NCBI GenBank assembly: GCA_022605405.1
Contig: JABYQQ010000010.1
Location: 434,001-498,000, forward strand
DNA from: Earliella scabrosa
Taxonomy: Eukaryota; Basidiomycota; Agaricomycetes; Polyporales; Polyporaceae
DNA length: 64,000 bases
Direction of reading: 5' to 3'
Part shown: in pieces, positions 1-11,193 of the stretch
How the letters are laid out: every line of letters begins with the position of its first letter
Position numbering within the stretch: position 1 is the first letter of the stretch
Notes under the pieces: model-generated
The model's input: the letters and a program-made list of their open reading frames with translations, nothing else
What the model was told of the DNA's origin: nothing
Database searches by the model: none
Position numbers and translations under genes: made by a program

Positions 1-2376
1 CACCGGTCACTTCATGGAGGTGCGTGCGCGAACCCATGTCCATGTCGCTGCTAAGGTGTGGTCTTGCAAGGAGGGCGACGCGGGGCGCAGGACGCAGGCG
101 TCCGCAAGGATTTGGTGAGGGTGCAATACGCTGCGTCCCTCCATGAAGACCCGCTTGGCGCGTCCCCATGTATTCATTGTGGTGGAACACGAACACGCAC
201 CCTATTCATATCCATCCTGGTCCCGTCCGAAGGCTTCCATGCCCCATAGTATCCCGCACCTCAATGGCCTTGGAACGTCCGCTGGACTGCCGCGATGGGT
301 TCAACGCCAAGCGAACTCAACTCAACTCCCTCGCAGTGACCTGTCTCGCCCATGAGGCTTTGAGCTGATGTATCTGCCAGTCCAGTACCACGATCGCAGA
401 GATCGACCGCTCTACGCGCGCTGGCGGCGACTATGGATCCGCGAACCCCGCCTCGAGCACTTTGACAATCAAAATGCAAGCAGCGACTCTCTGGGTGGCG
501 TTCAGCAGAAGACTTGTCCGGTATGTGGTTTCCCAAGGCAACATCGATCTACGTCCCGCATCAGTGGCTGTGGTTGGCAGGAGCAGCTGCATTGCTGCGT
601 CTGGGATCCATGCTTACATGGTCGTGCGTGCGGGAGGCAGGGGGCAGCATGGTTCAAGGGGGCGATCGTGAGGGGCGCCTTGAGAAGCCGCGAAAGGGTA
701 GAACCACCTACGCGAATCGCTCAAGGACTGTGGAGAGCTTGAGCTTATCACCTTTCAGACAAGGACCACACGACTCCGCTCTTCGACCCCGCCCACGATA
801 ATCAGCCTACGCTGTATGCCCAGCCCGAAGCCGTTCACAGCATCGTACTGTCAATGTCATCCCGCGAGGTTCGCGTGTCGGCCTGGTCGTAATCTCCGTT
901 ACTCGTATTCCCCGCCAGGGAGCGCACGTTCGCGTGGTACGGTCAAGCCCCAAGACTATCGTCTGCCGTTCGGAAGCAGCACAGGGATGGTGGCGCACGA
1001 TGGTAGCTCGCATTTGATAACTGGTAGTTCGTGACGTACGCTCGCACCGCATCTACTGACTTCGATCGTTATATTAAATCTCTGCCAGAGCTCGGTAACC
1101 ATGTGCGCTGATGCGATGAGCGGCGGAGAGGAGTGCAGAGATGCCTTCTTACAGCTTTGTAATCCTTGGACTTGCCCTTGGGTGGACTTGTGCACGGTGA
1201 CCGGTCCTCGTGAGCGAGCGGGGGAATACATATGTTTCCCAGTGAAGTTCCTGTATGGTGGGTGTTTCATCTTTCTAGCTTTCTAGCTTTGACGTGAACG
1301 AGCTCTCGAGGATATCAGACAATTGATGGGCCCGATCCGACTAGTGAACATCATACCATGCTCGAACTTATGAAGATCCCAAGCGTCTGACCCGGGCGTC
1401 TGTTAGAGTAATGTTCCTCGCCATATTGGGATCGTCTCCATGATGTCAGCACCTTCATCTCACTGTGCCTGCCGGATTGTCGCGGCGCCGGCAGGTCAGA
1501 AGAGATCGCAGAAAACTAACGCCATGTTGCTGACCGCAAAGTCGAACTCGTCGGCCGGTACGCTCGATATTCTACATATGCTGGTGGGCGCGGTGTTCCG
1601 GCCGCAGAGCGCGTGAACGCATCACAACGCTCACCAGGGCCTTCTTAGGTACGTGCGGGATTGTCATTCGTCAATCCGTCCTTCTTGTCGACAGTCAGAC
1701 AAGCGTCGAACTCAATGCGCGCCCAAGCCCGCCGGGTAACAAACCGGACCGAGTGGATGCGATGATCCACGGCGCGAATGATGTTCTGCATGTGGTCGTG
1801 AGTCAAGAGTTTCCAACCAGCTATGGGGGAGCGAAACGGGGTCATAGCTTGTATATTTACGACAACTCTCTGTTGGCCAACCGGGTGCAGTGTGGAAATA
1901 AGGCACAAAGGGTGGTCTGGCTCTCTGGCACAGGCGCCATGCATGTGGTGGGATGTACCGCACATGGCGCGCGCTGTGGTTGCACGTTGAGAGGCTGCGC
2001 TGGACGGATGTGCATCTTGATGAGGATACACAACGTCAAGGCGTTGACAGACGCGAGATTCAGGACGATAGCCTGCAAGTACTAGCCTGCAGCGGAGGTC
2101 CGAGGGAGCGCCTCCATGCGCGCTTAGGAGCCGAAAGAGGGGGTCCGATGCGATCAAAGCCTCTGGGGCAGCTCGGCACATTGATCGTGCTCAAAATTGC
2201 CTTCGAGCCCATCGTCCTGGAGCTCAGCATCATTCCTATAAACCCGGCCGCTCCTCCCGTCTCGAGCTTCGTCTCTCCTCCCTCGCCCTCCCCGGCGCCC
2301 TTCCCCATGTCCAGACCTGGTTCATGAAGCGGTCTCATACCCCTCGCCCCCGCCGCTCATTTCACGAACACTGATA
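1..2376. other. No supportable gene; unexplained first 2.4 kb
   Basis: Several open frames occur on both strands; the longest is about 178 codons on the minus strand at 1645-2181. None shows a recognisable domain, a convincing splice pattern or a fungal signal peptide. The composition is mixed, without the long third-position G/C bias seen in the ABC-F or Lys2 genes. It may be intergenic DNA, a decayed gene or a lineage-specific gene. Confidence 0.4.
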
Positions 2377-4249
2377 ATGAACGCGAATGTAGTGCCGCAT
2401 GCGGTGTGAGTGCTCTGGACTCAACCAACTCTGGATTGCGTTTGTGGGGCTCTTATGCTGGTATCCCTCCAGTCATGTACACAACTATCTGCACCTAGTC
2501 GGCATCGGTGAGTACCTGCGTCCTCCTGAAGCTATGGCGCGTCGCGACTGACACACGCTCCGGGCCGTTAGTCATCTTGTATTATGACTACTTCCTCACC
2601 TTCGATAAAGAGTATCAGAGGATCTGGAAGAACCGCAAATTCAAGTCATCAGTCCTCTTCTTCCTCAACCGCTACCTTCCGCTGCTAGGAGTACGTGATT
2701 GAGTCATTCACGAACCACTTTGACAATTAAGACGTGTCTGTAAGGACATTGCGGTGAATGTCGGCAACTTCTATGATTTTCCGACCGAGAAGGTCCGTCC
2801 ATATCACGCTCATCTCTTTGATGCCGATGTCAGAATTGCTGATCCACCCCTTGCGCAGAGGTGATCGAACTGTCACCACACGATCCTCCATCATCTTACC
2901 AAGTGATGTTCCCCTCGCAGCTGCAGGCATTATGCGTTTTTCCGTCAGGTCCTCTTGATCGTGAATCAGGTCGTTGTATGCTGTACGTACCGCTATGCTA
3001 GCAACACCAGCTTCTTGTTACTTTGGTTGCTGACCATGCTGATCTACAGACATCCTCTTCCTGAGGACATATGCACTGTATGGACGAGACTGGCGTGTTG
3101 GAGGCTCAATCCTTGGGTTTTCGGGCACCCTGTTGGCCCTGTCCTGCGTAAGGAGCAGTTCCTCCCATCTGGTCATATCGTACTCAATCTCCCGGATCAG
3201 TGGTGCGTCGTTGGACAGAAAGAAGAAATAGAGCTCCGCGGTGGTTGCCATCTCGCCGCCGACCGCATCACGTACGTGTCTTTCCTATCCAGGAGTTGGT
3301 AAGGTTAGCTTACACGTTTTCGAACTCTGCACAGGGCTATCCGTGGGTGTCATCGAGGGTCATGAGGCTGCGCCCGTGCACTGAAAGTACAAATGACAGG
3401 GATCGCCGTGGCATGGGAATCGCTGTTCCTTTTCGACGCGATGATATTTTGCCTGACGCTCTTCAAGACATACCAAGAAAGGCGTCGTAACCCAGTGAAT
3501 AGTGGGAGGGAGGATATCATCTCCCTTCTCATGCGGGATGGTGAGTAACACTGAACACCCGCCGCTACTCGGTACTCACCAGTCTTCGACGCTCAGGTGC
3601 TTTGTACTTCGCGTGGGTCTCCACCTAATCGGCGAAGGACCATGTGTGGTGGCTGACGGTTCCTCCCACAGTGTCATGGCCTCTGCGAACCTTGCCAATA
3701 CCCTGACGTTCTACGTAAGTTGTCTGATACCCTTCATCTCGTCTCGGCAACTCACTCGGTCACCTACCATAGTTCCTCGAGGTACCTTCTTCGCGCTATC
3801 CGGGCTTCTCGGTGGTACGCTAACCCGACATATTCTCCCAGCCCCTGCTCCGCGGCTGTCTGTCCACCGCAGCGGGCTGCATCTCTGTAACGATGATGTC
3901 TCGTCTAATGCTCAACCTGCAAGCCTCGGGCGCAAGCCGCAGCCGCGAGCTTATCACCGAACAGCCCACGAGCCTGTCAGACCCGTCAGACAACTCCACC
4001 ACGCTGCTCTTCACGTCGCGCATCTCCATGCCTCCGACGACAACGTGGGACCAGGAAGCGTCGCGTTACCGCGAGTCCGTGTACGTCCGGGACACGCGCT
4101 CGGGCTATGGGCACGGACACATCGAGGAGGTGTACGAGATGCAGGATACCCACGCGGCAGACGACGGGAGGCTGCTGGTGCATGACTCGCTGGAGGGGCC
4201 CAAGGCGCCGCGCCATACTAGTATCACTATCGTCGAACGTGGGCGGTAG
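2377..4249 (+). CDS. DUF6533-type multi-pass membrane protein
   Basis: This is a member of the large basidiomycete family of receptor-like membrane proteins with an N-terminal DUF6533 domain; function is unknown. The diagnostic stretch is ILYYDYFLTFDKEYQRIW followed by a hydrophobic LFFLNRYLPLLG segment. I place the start at the ATG at 2377. Exon 1 is 2377-2405, the intron opens with GTGAGT and ends CTCCAG, and a 35-nt second exon (2473-2507) leads into the DUF6533 exon. That reading gives a short N-terminus typical of the family. Several further hydrophobic exons follow between 2700 and 3870, separated by short introns. The last exon (from about 3890) is a hydrophilic cytoplasmic-type tail ending ITIVERGR. 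Family placement is secure; internal exon borders are not all resolved. An alternative in-frame ATG at 2399 would read through the first intron. Confidence 0.75.
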
Positions 4250-4418
4250 CAGACAATTTGAACGGGATGCGCCTTTTTGTATCATTATTGCGTAGGAGAC
4301 ACCTTGTAATCCCTGTGCAGGCACTGAAGATACCATAGACTCGATATCGTAAGGAAGGTGCAAGTACTGCTTGATGGGGTGAACAGAGTATAGGCAAGCT
4401 ACAATCGCACACTAGCAA

Positions 4419-4500
4419 GTCCCTATCGATTAGTGGTTAGATCATCACGTTGTGGTCACACAATTCCGTGAAGACGCCGGCTCGAATCCGGCTAGGGACA
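4419..4500 (+). tRNA. tRNA-His (GTG anticodon) with a 10-nt intron
   Basis: A complete cloverleaf can be folded. The acceptor stem is GTCCCTA paired with TAGGGAC and an A discriminator at 4500. The anticodon stem is TCACG (4445-4449) with CGTGA (4467-4471). The T stem is GCCGG with CCGGC around the loop CTCGAAT. The anticodon GTG lies at 4452-4454. A 10-nt intron (4456-4465) sits one base 3' of the anticodon, the canonical tRNA intron position; without it the tRNA is 72 nt, normal for tRNA-His before G-1 addition. T-rich runs just downstream (4501-4520) fit a Pol III terminator. Confidence 0.93.
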
Positions 4501-4520
4501 TTTCTTTTGCCATTTTTTCC
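4501..4520 (+). terminator. Probable Pol III terminator of tRNA-His
   Basis: Immediately after the discriminator base come TTTC, TTTT and TTTTTT runs. T-runs like these on the coding strand directly 3' of a tRNA end RNA polymerase III transcription. Confidence 0.55.
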
Positions 4521-4898
4521 TCCGGCTTGTGCAACTTCCAAGTTCCATGTACGAAGTTCTTCTAATTCTGGTGAACCGCCAATACTTTTGACCCTTCGCT
4601 GCTTTTCAATCTTCGTCTCTATGGCACACGCATATGTGGACGGGAAAACGAGCGTGTTCACTAAATGACTGTGGGGTACATGGAGTCTGGAGAGACAGAC
4701 AATCGTCCGGGTTGACCTTTGCGTAGAGGGTCGAGAAAAGTTCACACAACATGAGAGCATCCGAGCATCAATGTCTGGGACGGTACGCCAACGCAGGTGG
4801 TTTTGCGAGCGAGCAATGCCTGAGGCATGTGGACTCGCGCGCCACTACACATCCCCTCTGGAAGTCCGAGGACAGGCTATGAGTGGGGTGTGGGCAGC
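4521..4898. other. Intergenic, 3' of both neighbours
   Basis: This lies between the tRNA and the end of the minus-strand Kre9-like gene. No coding signal is seen. It probably holds the 3' UTR of the Kre9-like gene. Confidence 0.5.
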
Positions 4899-5754
4899 TC
4901 ATGCGAACATGAGGCCGATGGCAGCGAACGCCGCGGCGGCGAGCGTGCCAGGTGCGGTGAGGCCGGGAGCACCGTTGTCACCGTTGCCGCCTGTTTGGGT
5001 ATCCGAGGAACCGCCAGTTGGGCTTGCGGCACCACCCGCAGAGCCAGTGGCGGAGCCACCGAGAGTGGGCGTCGCGGAGCTGGCAGGGTACGTAGAGCCT
5101 AGGGGCTTGATCTCGAAGGGCTCAGACTCGGCGTAGACCTAGAAGTGGGTTGTGAGCAATTATATTGGTCCGTGCGGGATGTGAGAGACATGGGGTTTTT
5201 GAGGACGACGGAGGTACAAAATGGTGAAAGGGAGGTCGAATGGGCGAAACATTCGTGGACAGGGAGACGTCGAAGTTGTGTGTGAGGGTAGGAAGGAAGG
5301 AACTCACGTCCGTGCTGTTGAAGGGGTTCGCGAGCTGAACAGTGTAACCGGGGGCAGCCCTCATGTTGACCTGCTCCTTCGTGATGAGCTTGGAGCAGTC
5401 GAAGTTGTTTTGTTGCGCGATGAAGGCTTGAGGCTGGACGAGGATATTGGGGTCCGAGTTCGCGATGCTGGATGGAATAATTGAGGAATCTTCCTCGACG
5501 GGTCGAATGGAACAAAACTCACAGGACGGTGAAGTTCGTGTAAGGGGACGTCTTGCAGGTCCAAGTGACAACATTGTCTTGCCCCGAAACTGGCAGGAGC
5601 ACGATTCTTCAGCTTGAGTCCTCGGAGGAAGGGAAAGAAGAGTGTACTCACTCCACCAGAGGTTCGGGCCGCCTGGCGCGATGATCTGGAGCTGAGCAGC
5701 GGCGCTGCTGGCGAAAGCGAGGGTGGCAGAAAGAGCGGCGACGGAGAACTTCAT
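4899..5754 (-). CDS. Secreted Kre9/KNH-type cell-wall protein, probably GPI-anchored
   Basis: This is a small secreted protein of about 200 residues with the fungal Ser/Thr-rich GPI-anchored (Kre9_KNH) domain; related proteins act in beta-1,6-glucan or cell-wall assembly. The start MKFSVAALSATLAFASSAAA is a clear signal peptide. After it come IIAPGGPNLWW, then an exon reading GQDNVVTWTCKTSPYTNF, then a section with FDCSKLI and GYTVQLANPFNSTD, and an exon starting VYAESEPFEIKPLGS. The C-terminus is Ser/Thr/Gly-rich and ends in a hydrophobic tail (TLAAAAFAAIGLMFA), as expected for a GPI signal. There are four exons with GTGAGT-type donors. An upstream in-frame Met exists, but MKFS places the signal peptide at the N-terminus. 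The substrate is not known for this basidiomycete subgroup. Confidence 0.85.
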
Positions 5755-6966
5755 GGTCGTCGAGAAGGAGGCGGACGGGGTGCGTGGCAGGGGGGCGGGA
5801 AAGGGAGAAGAAGGGCAAGCGAAGAACGAAACGAGGGCTACCAGCTGCATGTCTCCCACCTCGGAGACAGGCACCGTGACCGAGCGGCCGGGCGGCGGCC
5901 TCGGCGCGGCGGACGGAGGCGCATCAGCTTCTGTCCGGACGGGCCATCCGATTCCGACGCTGTCTCCTTCCTCCGTTCCACCACGATGTGCATGTATGCT
6001 CCTCTGGCTGCTACCAGCACGCCGCGCGTGAAGGAAGCCTGTGCTTGTCGTTGCGGAAAGCTTGCAATATCCGATGACGGCTCAGCTCGGTTAGCGTGGC
6101 GAGAGCCCGGCTGCTCAGCAGCTACTTGTGGCATGCGGAAGTGAGTAGCTCCTTGTGGTGGTTCTCCTGTGCGGCTGCGCCAGCTCAACGCCAGACTTGT
6201 AGGCTGCGCCGGAAGCGAGCGCTGAAGCGCATAGCATGATCCTGAGTGCGTTGTGCACGTTCCTGGGTCCACTTTATGAAGGACGCCCACGCAACCTCCT
6301 TGTGCCCACCGCAATCTCAGTGGTGTTACAGCGGAGGCGGTCACACCCACCACTGAAGCTGCGAGGTATCTGAGATCTCTTGCGAGGCGGCTTGACTCTC
6401 TGGTCGCTCAGCTATGTGGTCCACGAACCAAGGTCGGTGCTCCTTCCGCAGGGCGAGCATCCCCGTTGCTCTGTAGTCATGTTGACCTGCATATATGTGG
6501 ATGTGGGGGAGTTAGTGGCATCACCCACCAAACCTCACGCCTCTTCACACTTCACGCCTCATCTAACCCCGAAGGGGGCCTTCCGTTCTTCCGTTCCATG
6601 GCAGCCGTTGCAAGGGATAGTCACGGACTTCTTCATCCCCGTCACCCGTTGGTATCTTGTCTCCTTTGAGAGTTATCGGTGACTCGCCGGTTGAACAGTT
6701 CACGGAACCGGTGTATCGGTTGACCGCACAGGTGCAAGTGTGGGGCGGTTTGACGATTGCGGCCGCTGCCTGCACGTTTTCATTTTACAGGTACGAGACA
6801 TCACCCTTCCGCGTGCCGCCTTGCGAGGTAGGTCTTCTTCGTGCCGCAACTCCGCTGCACGCTGTGCGCGGTGCTAGTCCTTCATATACTCAACACGTCT
6901 GGTAAGCTCCCAGCTCTCTGCGACCTCTTTCCATGCGCTCTCGTTGACGACACCCGCCTTTACTCC
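5755..6966. other. Intergenic: promoter side of the Kre9-like gene and upstream region of the RBR array
   Basis: The Kre9-like gene and the RBR array diverge from here. Short open frames are present on both strands, but no domain or convincing gene model is seen. Unassigned 5' exons of the first RBR gene could lie near 6650-6960. Confidence 0.45.
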
Positions 6967-8447
6967 ATGGACAGTAACAACGCGCTGGGTCTGACGATCC
7001 ATCCCGAACCAGAGGTTTTCAATCTAGTCGGGAATGTAGATTTGGACAGCGTCACCATCGTGTCCCTGCAGTCTATATCTGACCGAGATCGCAAGTACTC
7101 TTCGTCGATTCCATTCCGTCTTCCGAACGTTGGGCGCTGGAGGAGCGGAGGCGGGAGGAGGTTATGTCAATCTCTGTGGCCGACGAGGTGCGCGTATGTT
7201 ACGCATATCGACTCGCTGATGACTAACACCGAGCAGACTCTCTACAGGGGTGAAGAGCCTGCGACGTCGAATACCTAACCTTTGGCACACAATCGCTGCC
7301 ACCATCACGTCGAAATGGCCTGGTATCGCTCCGACACAGCCTAACGTGTTTCCGTACCCCGTCTTCTCTGCATCAGTGTAAGTACCAGCATATGGTCGAG
7401 GCATTGCCTGACCTTCTTCATAGGTCAACCTACGACTGCGCGGCATGCCAGTCCAACATTGAATTCGTGGATGTCGATGCTGTCAATCTTCCATGCGGTC
7501 ATCAATACCATGCCGACTGCATGCTTGCATTGGTAGAGACGTCGCTGGCCACACTTTCCACGTTCCCCCCTCGGTGTTGCCGACAACCCATCCCTACAGC
7601 TCTCTTCGAGCCGTATATGAATCGCACCCTCCGGAGTGCATTCGCTGAACGTCAAGCCGAGTACGAGACGCCTAAGCGCGTCTACTGCTCCAATCCTCGC
7701 TGTAGCCGCTTTCTTGGTGCAAGGGACAAGCGAATTCCCGTGCGTATTCTCGCCTGCTCAGCGCCTTCGTGCAACACCAGCACTTGTGCAAGATGCAAAG
7801 CACGCGTCGACGGCCCCAGCTCTCGACACGAGTGCTCTCATGACCCCGGACACCGCGCCACACTCCAGCTCGGCAGTCGCATGGGTTGGGTGCGTTGCCC
7901 CAAGTGCGAGGAGCTCATCGAACGGCACGGCGGATGCGCACACATGACGTGTGTGTGTGGGGAGCAATTCTGCTATCGCTGTCGCGCCACCTGGAAGTCG
8001 TGCAACTGTGTCGACTGGGGTGACGGCGTTGGCGCGGACGAAGGAGAGGCACGGCTGTTTGCTCCACTAGAGGAGGGTGGCGACCTTGGTGAGCGGTTGG
8101 CCCTGTGGGTTCCGCCCGCCCTAGAACGGAATGGGAACGCAAGCAGGAGCGGTGAGACGTTGCTCGCCGAGCAGCGACGACCTGAACGCCCACGATCGCG
8201 ATCCTTCACGTTCCCCCATCCAGATGTCATCGACGCCTGTGCCGGTCGGGCGACCTCCACGCCCCAGCGACCCACTGTGCTGCAGGCGGCACCCCCACAA
8301 GGAAGCTCCCTGGCCGGGCCCTCCCGGGAGGTCCATGTCGACGACGAGACACCGTCATGCTTGCCGTTCTTCGTGGATCCGCAACTCATTGCCCGCGGAG
8401 TTCACGCGCAGGAATGCCGGCGGCGGCGGAGGGCAGTGAGTCTTTGA
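6967..8447 (+). CDS. RBR (RING-IBR-RING) E3 ubiquitin ligase, array member 1
   Basis: RBR ligases take ubiquitin from an E2 onto a RING2 cysteine and then onto the target. The core exon begins at 7425 after an intron that opens GTAAGT at 7379 and ends CATAG. RING1 begins YDCAACQ and continues with CGHQYHADCM. The IBR has CSNPRCSRFLG and CSAPSCNTSTCARCK. RING2 has VRCPKCEELIERHGGCAHM, TCVCGEQFCYRC; the cysteine of GGCAH is the predicted catalytic one. After the triad the protein is short, low-complexity and ends RRRRAVSL. It lacks the C-terminal zinc module of its two neighbours. Upstream exons are uncertain: an exon ending at 7378 is in phase, and an earlier exon may end at the GTGCGC donor near 7189, which makes the ATG at 6967 possible. 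The core is sure; the N-terminus is tentative. Confidence 0.72.
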
Positions 8448-8829
8448 CAGCGGGCATGGTATTTGACTTATATGACATGTTATCACCCCTACCGCTTGTG
8501 TATCTATGCACATCTTTCCACCCTTCACTTCGTGCCGTCTGGTCCAGCTTTCGCATATGACCTGCTTCGAAGCTCACTGCCCCATCACGTCATCACACTC
8601 TTCTCACAGTGCCAACGATTCCTAGCCGCGTCATATCAACCCTCGACCACAGAATCTTCAGCGATAGGACGATCGATCCGGAGCATACAGTGCAATAAGG
8701 TTCATTCTCAACATCGTCCACCACGACCACCAGCCTGACCGCATACGGGCGACCTACACGTGTTCGAGGCCGTATAATATACTACTCCTCTGCCCTACCC
8801 GCCCCCAAGAATGCTTTCCCGTATCCGCC
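8448..8829. other. Intergenic spacer inside the RBR array
   Basis: This holds the 3' end of RBR member 1 and the upstream region of member 2. Pyrimidine-rich stretches and a TATAATATA-like run near 8773 lie about 55 bases before the next ATG. No coding signal. Confidence 0.5.
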
Positions 8830-10872
8830 ATGTCACGCCGTCGCACACGCTCAGCGGCAGCAATCTCCGAACACCAACGGGCCGTTGCGCGGCTGCGTGC
8901 GAGTGAACTCGAGCGCCCTGTGGTGAGCGGAAGGTCGCGCAGACGGAATCTGAAGCATCCGCAAACGGACGAGGAACTCGCGCTGCGTCTCGCTGTGGAC
9001 GAGCTTCACGCCCTGGACGTCCGGCAGCAAGATAGGGCACTGGCGTTGCGCTTGCACGAGGAGCACAATGAGTCGGTATCTCTTTTGTTCGTCACACATG
9101 CACCAATTCTTTTGCGTCCAGGGGACCCCCAAACCTACTTCGCTTCGTCCGGCGCCGGAGACTCACTGGCGCGGCTCGACCTATTGGACTCCCTGCGAAC
9201 CTTTTCCCAGCTCCGAACGCCAGAAATGCCCAGACAAATCTCGCTCCTCGGTGCGTGTTTCCAGTGCCTTCAGACTCGACCTAACACGACACTCATAGGT
9301 CCACACCCACGGACAACGGGATACCACCAGCGCTGGCCAATCCCATCGACCACGTTCGCATGCTCTTCGGTATGATGTTTGGGGCAAGCAATGTTCAACC
9401 ATCTCCAGCGAGACTGCCTAGAAGAGCATTAGTCGAGCGGTCTTCGCTACGGTAAAGTCGCTATCTGACTGGTAACGATTGTGCTAATGGTGTCGTATAG
9501 TTTCACAGGACACGACTGCGTCAGTTGTATGGACCCCATCCGTGGGGTCGAAATTCAGACGCCGTGCAACCACTACTACGACAAGGACTGCATCCTCGCT
9601 CTCTTCGAAGCTGCGACCAGGGACGAGTCGCTCTTCCCTCCGCGATGCTGTCAGCGCCGAATCCCCGTCGCCTCCGTCCAGCCCTACATGTCTCCCGAAG
9701 CCCTCGCGCAGTTCAGGAACAGAACAAACGAACTTCGCGTCGAAAAACGCGTCTACTGCGCGAAGCTCTCCTGTAGCCGCTTCCTCGGCGCCCAGTACGA
9801 GGGCGTGCTTCCGTCCATCCTCGCCCCGTCACTCAAGTGCTCCGCACCCGGCTGCGGGACGTCGACCTGCTCGTGGTGCAAGAACGAAGTGACGGCCGGA
9901 AGGAGGCACCGCTGCGAAGAAAACGCGACCGACCAGTCCGTCCTCGCGCTCGGTCAGGCGTCGGGGTGGGCACGTTGTCCTGGCTGCGAGACGCTGATCG
10001 AGCTCGTCATGGGCTGCTACCACATGACGTGCCGGTGCAAGACACAGTTCTGCTACCTCTGTCGCGCCCGCTGGAAGACGTGCAGCTGCCCGCAGTGGGA
10101 TGAGCGCCGGCTCGTCGCCGCGGCGGAGGAGCGGGCCGACGTCCAGATTCGCTTGGAGCGCGGCGCACCCTTCCGCCGTGCACATCCTCGACGTCGCATC
10201 CCCCGGCTGGTCGTGGTCAACCCGGAACCACCCGGACGAGCGCCTCAGCGAGACGACGAGGAGCAGGACGATGCTCCTGCTGCACCTCTGGCGGGTCCAA
10301 GCAACCGCCGTGCTAGTCTCCGCGCAGTGATGGAACGCATCGAAGAGGACGAAGTCGTGATCCCAATCCCTGACCCGGTCGCAGAAGATCTCGGCGCCCT
10401 CCGTACTGGTGGCCCTCGCCCAACAACACCCATCCCGACGGAGATGAGCGAGGTCTGGAGGGCTGTGGATGAGGCGGCCGCTGTTGCTGGGGCGTTGGAA
10501 ACGGACACGTTTCTTAACGAGACCCGTGCCTCCTTGGTGTTCACAGACATCGACTCTCGGGTCGCACCGAGTACTGATGCGAGCGTCGCTCCTCTACACT
10601 GGCACAAGCAATCGCAAGAGGAGCGTGAGAGAAGACACGCGTTGACCATGCGCTGGGTGGAGCAGCTTCGCCAGGATCATGGCTGTGCCCACAACAAATG
10701 GACGTTTCACAGAGGCGAAGGGATCTGCGCCCTCTGCGAGGAGCACATACCAGTGTGCTACTTCGTAAGTGTCTCGCGATTTGGTAGGGACGGTCTGGCT
10801 GACGTTGATATCCAGCGATGCAATGTCTGCGACATACGTATCTGCAGGAGATGCCGATGGAATCGCACATGA
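8830..10872 (+). CDS. RBR E3 ubiquitin ligase, array member 2
   Basis: The start at 8830 opens a charged N-terminal segment with the helical repeat DEELALRLAVDELHAL and then QQDRALALRL. Two or three small exons follow (introns near 9075-9121, 9251-9298 and 9370-9500). The large catalytic exon then holds RING1 (GHDCVSCMDPIRGVE, CNHYYDKDC), IBR (CAKLSCSRFLGAQ, CSAPGCGTSTCSWCK) and RING2 (ARCPGCETLIELVMGCYHM, TCRCKTQFCYLC). The predicted catalytic cysteine is in MGCYH. A disordered linker of about 200 residues leads to a C-terminal cysteine-rich module: CAH, CALC, then an intron opening GTAAGT, then CNVC and CRRC, ending WNRT. The first intron that matters for the tail lies between CYF and RCN and is phase 0. 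Closest relative in view is member 3. Substrates are unknown. Confidence 0.85.
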
Positions 10873-11193
10873 CGAGTCGTGCCTCTGTGTGCCTCTGTGA
10901 TGCTCTCTATCTGTATCGCTGCTGCAAGCTACCCGAAACTTGGCCGCTGCGTTCTTTGTTGATATCTGCTCGCCTGGACACGTCTGTATCTATTTATTGT
11001 ACCTGTTCGTGCTCTTCTGTGCGAGATCTCTGCTGGAACGGGACACATGCATGCTATCGGACAATCCGTGACATCCTCTTCGCTTCTCGAGCGCGCTGGA
11101 CAAAGTTCTCCGTCTGACTGCCGCTCATATCCGCGTCTGCATATAACGCGGGATGCTCTCTGTCCTAGGATCCCTCATGTCCCTCTTCCCGCC
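10873..11193. other. Intergenic spacer inside the RBR array
   Basis: This 321-bp gap separates members 2 and 3. It is T/C-rich over parts and shows no coding signal. It probably carries the promoter of member 3. Confidence 0.5.

Noticed and set aside
1645..2181. 178-codon minus-strand open frame
   Set aside because: No domain, odd composition and no splice context; overlapping frames are open on the other strand too.
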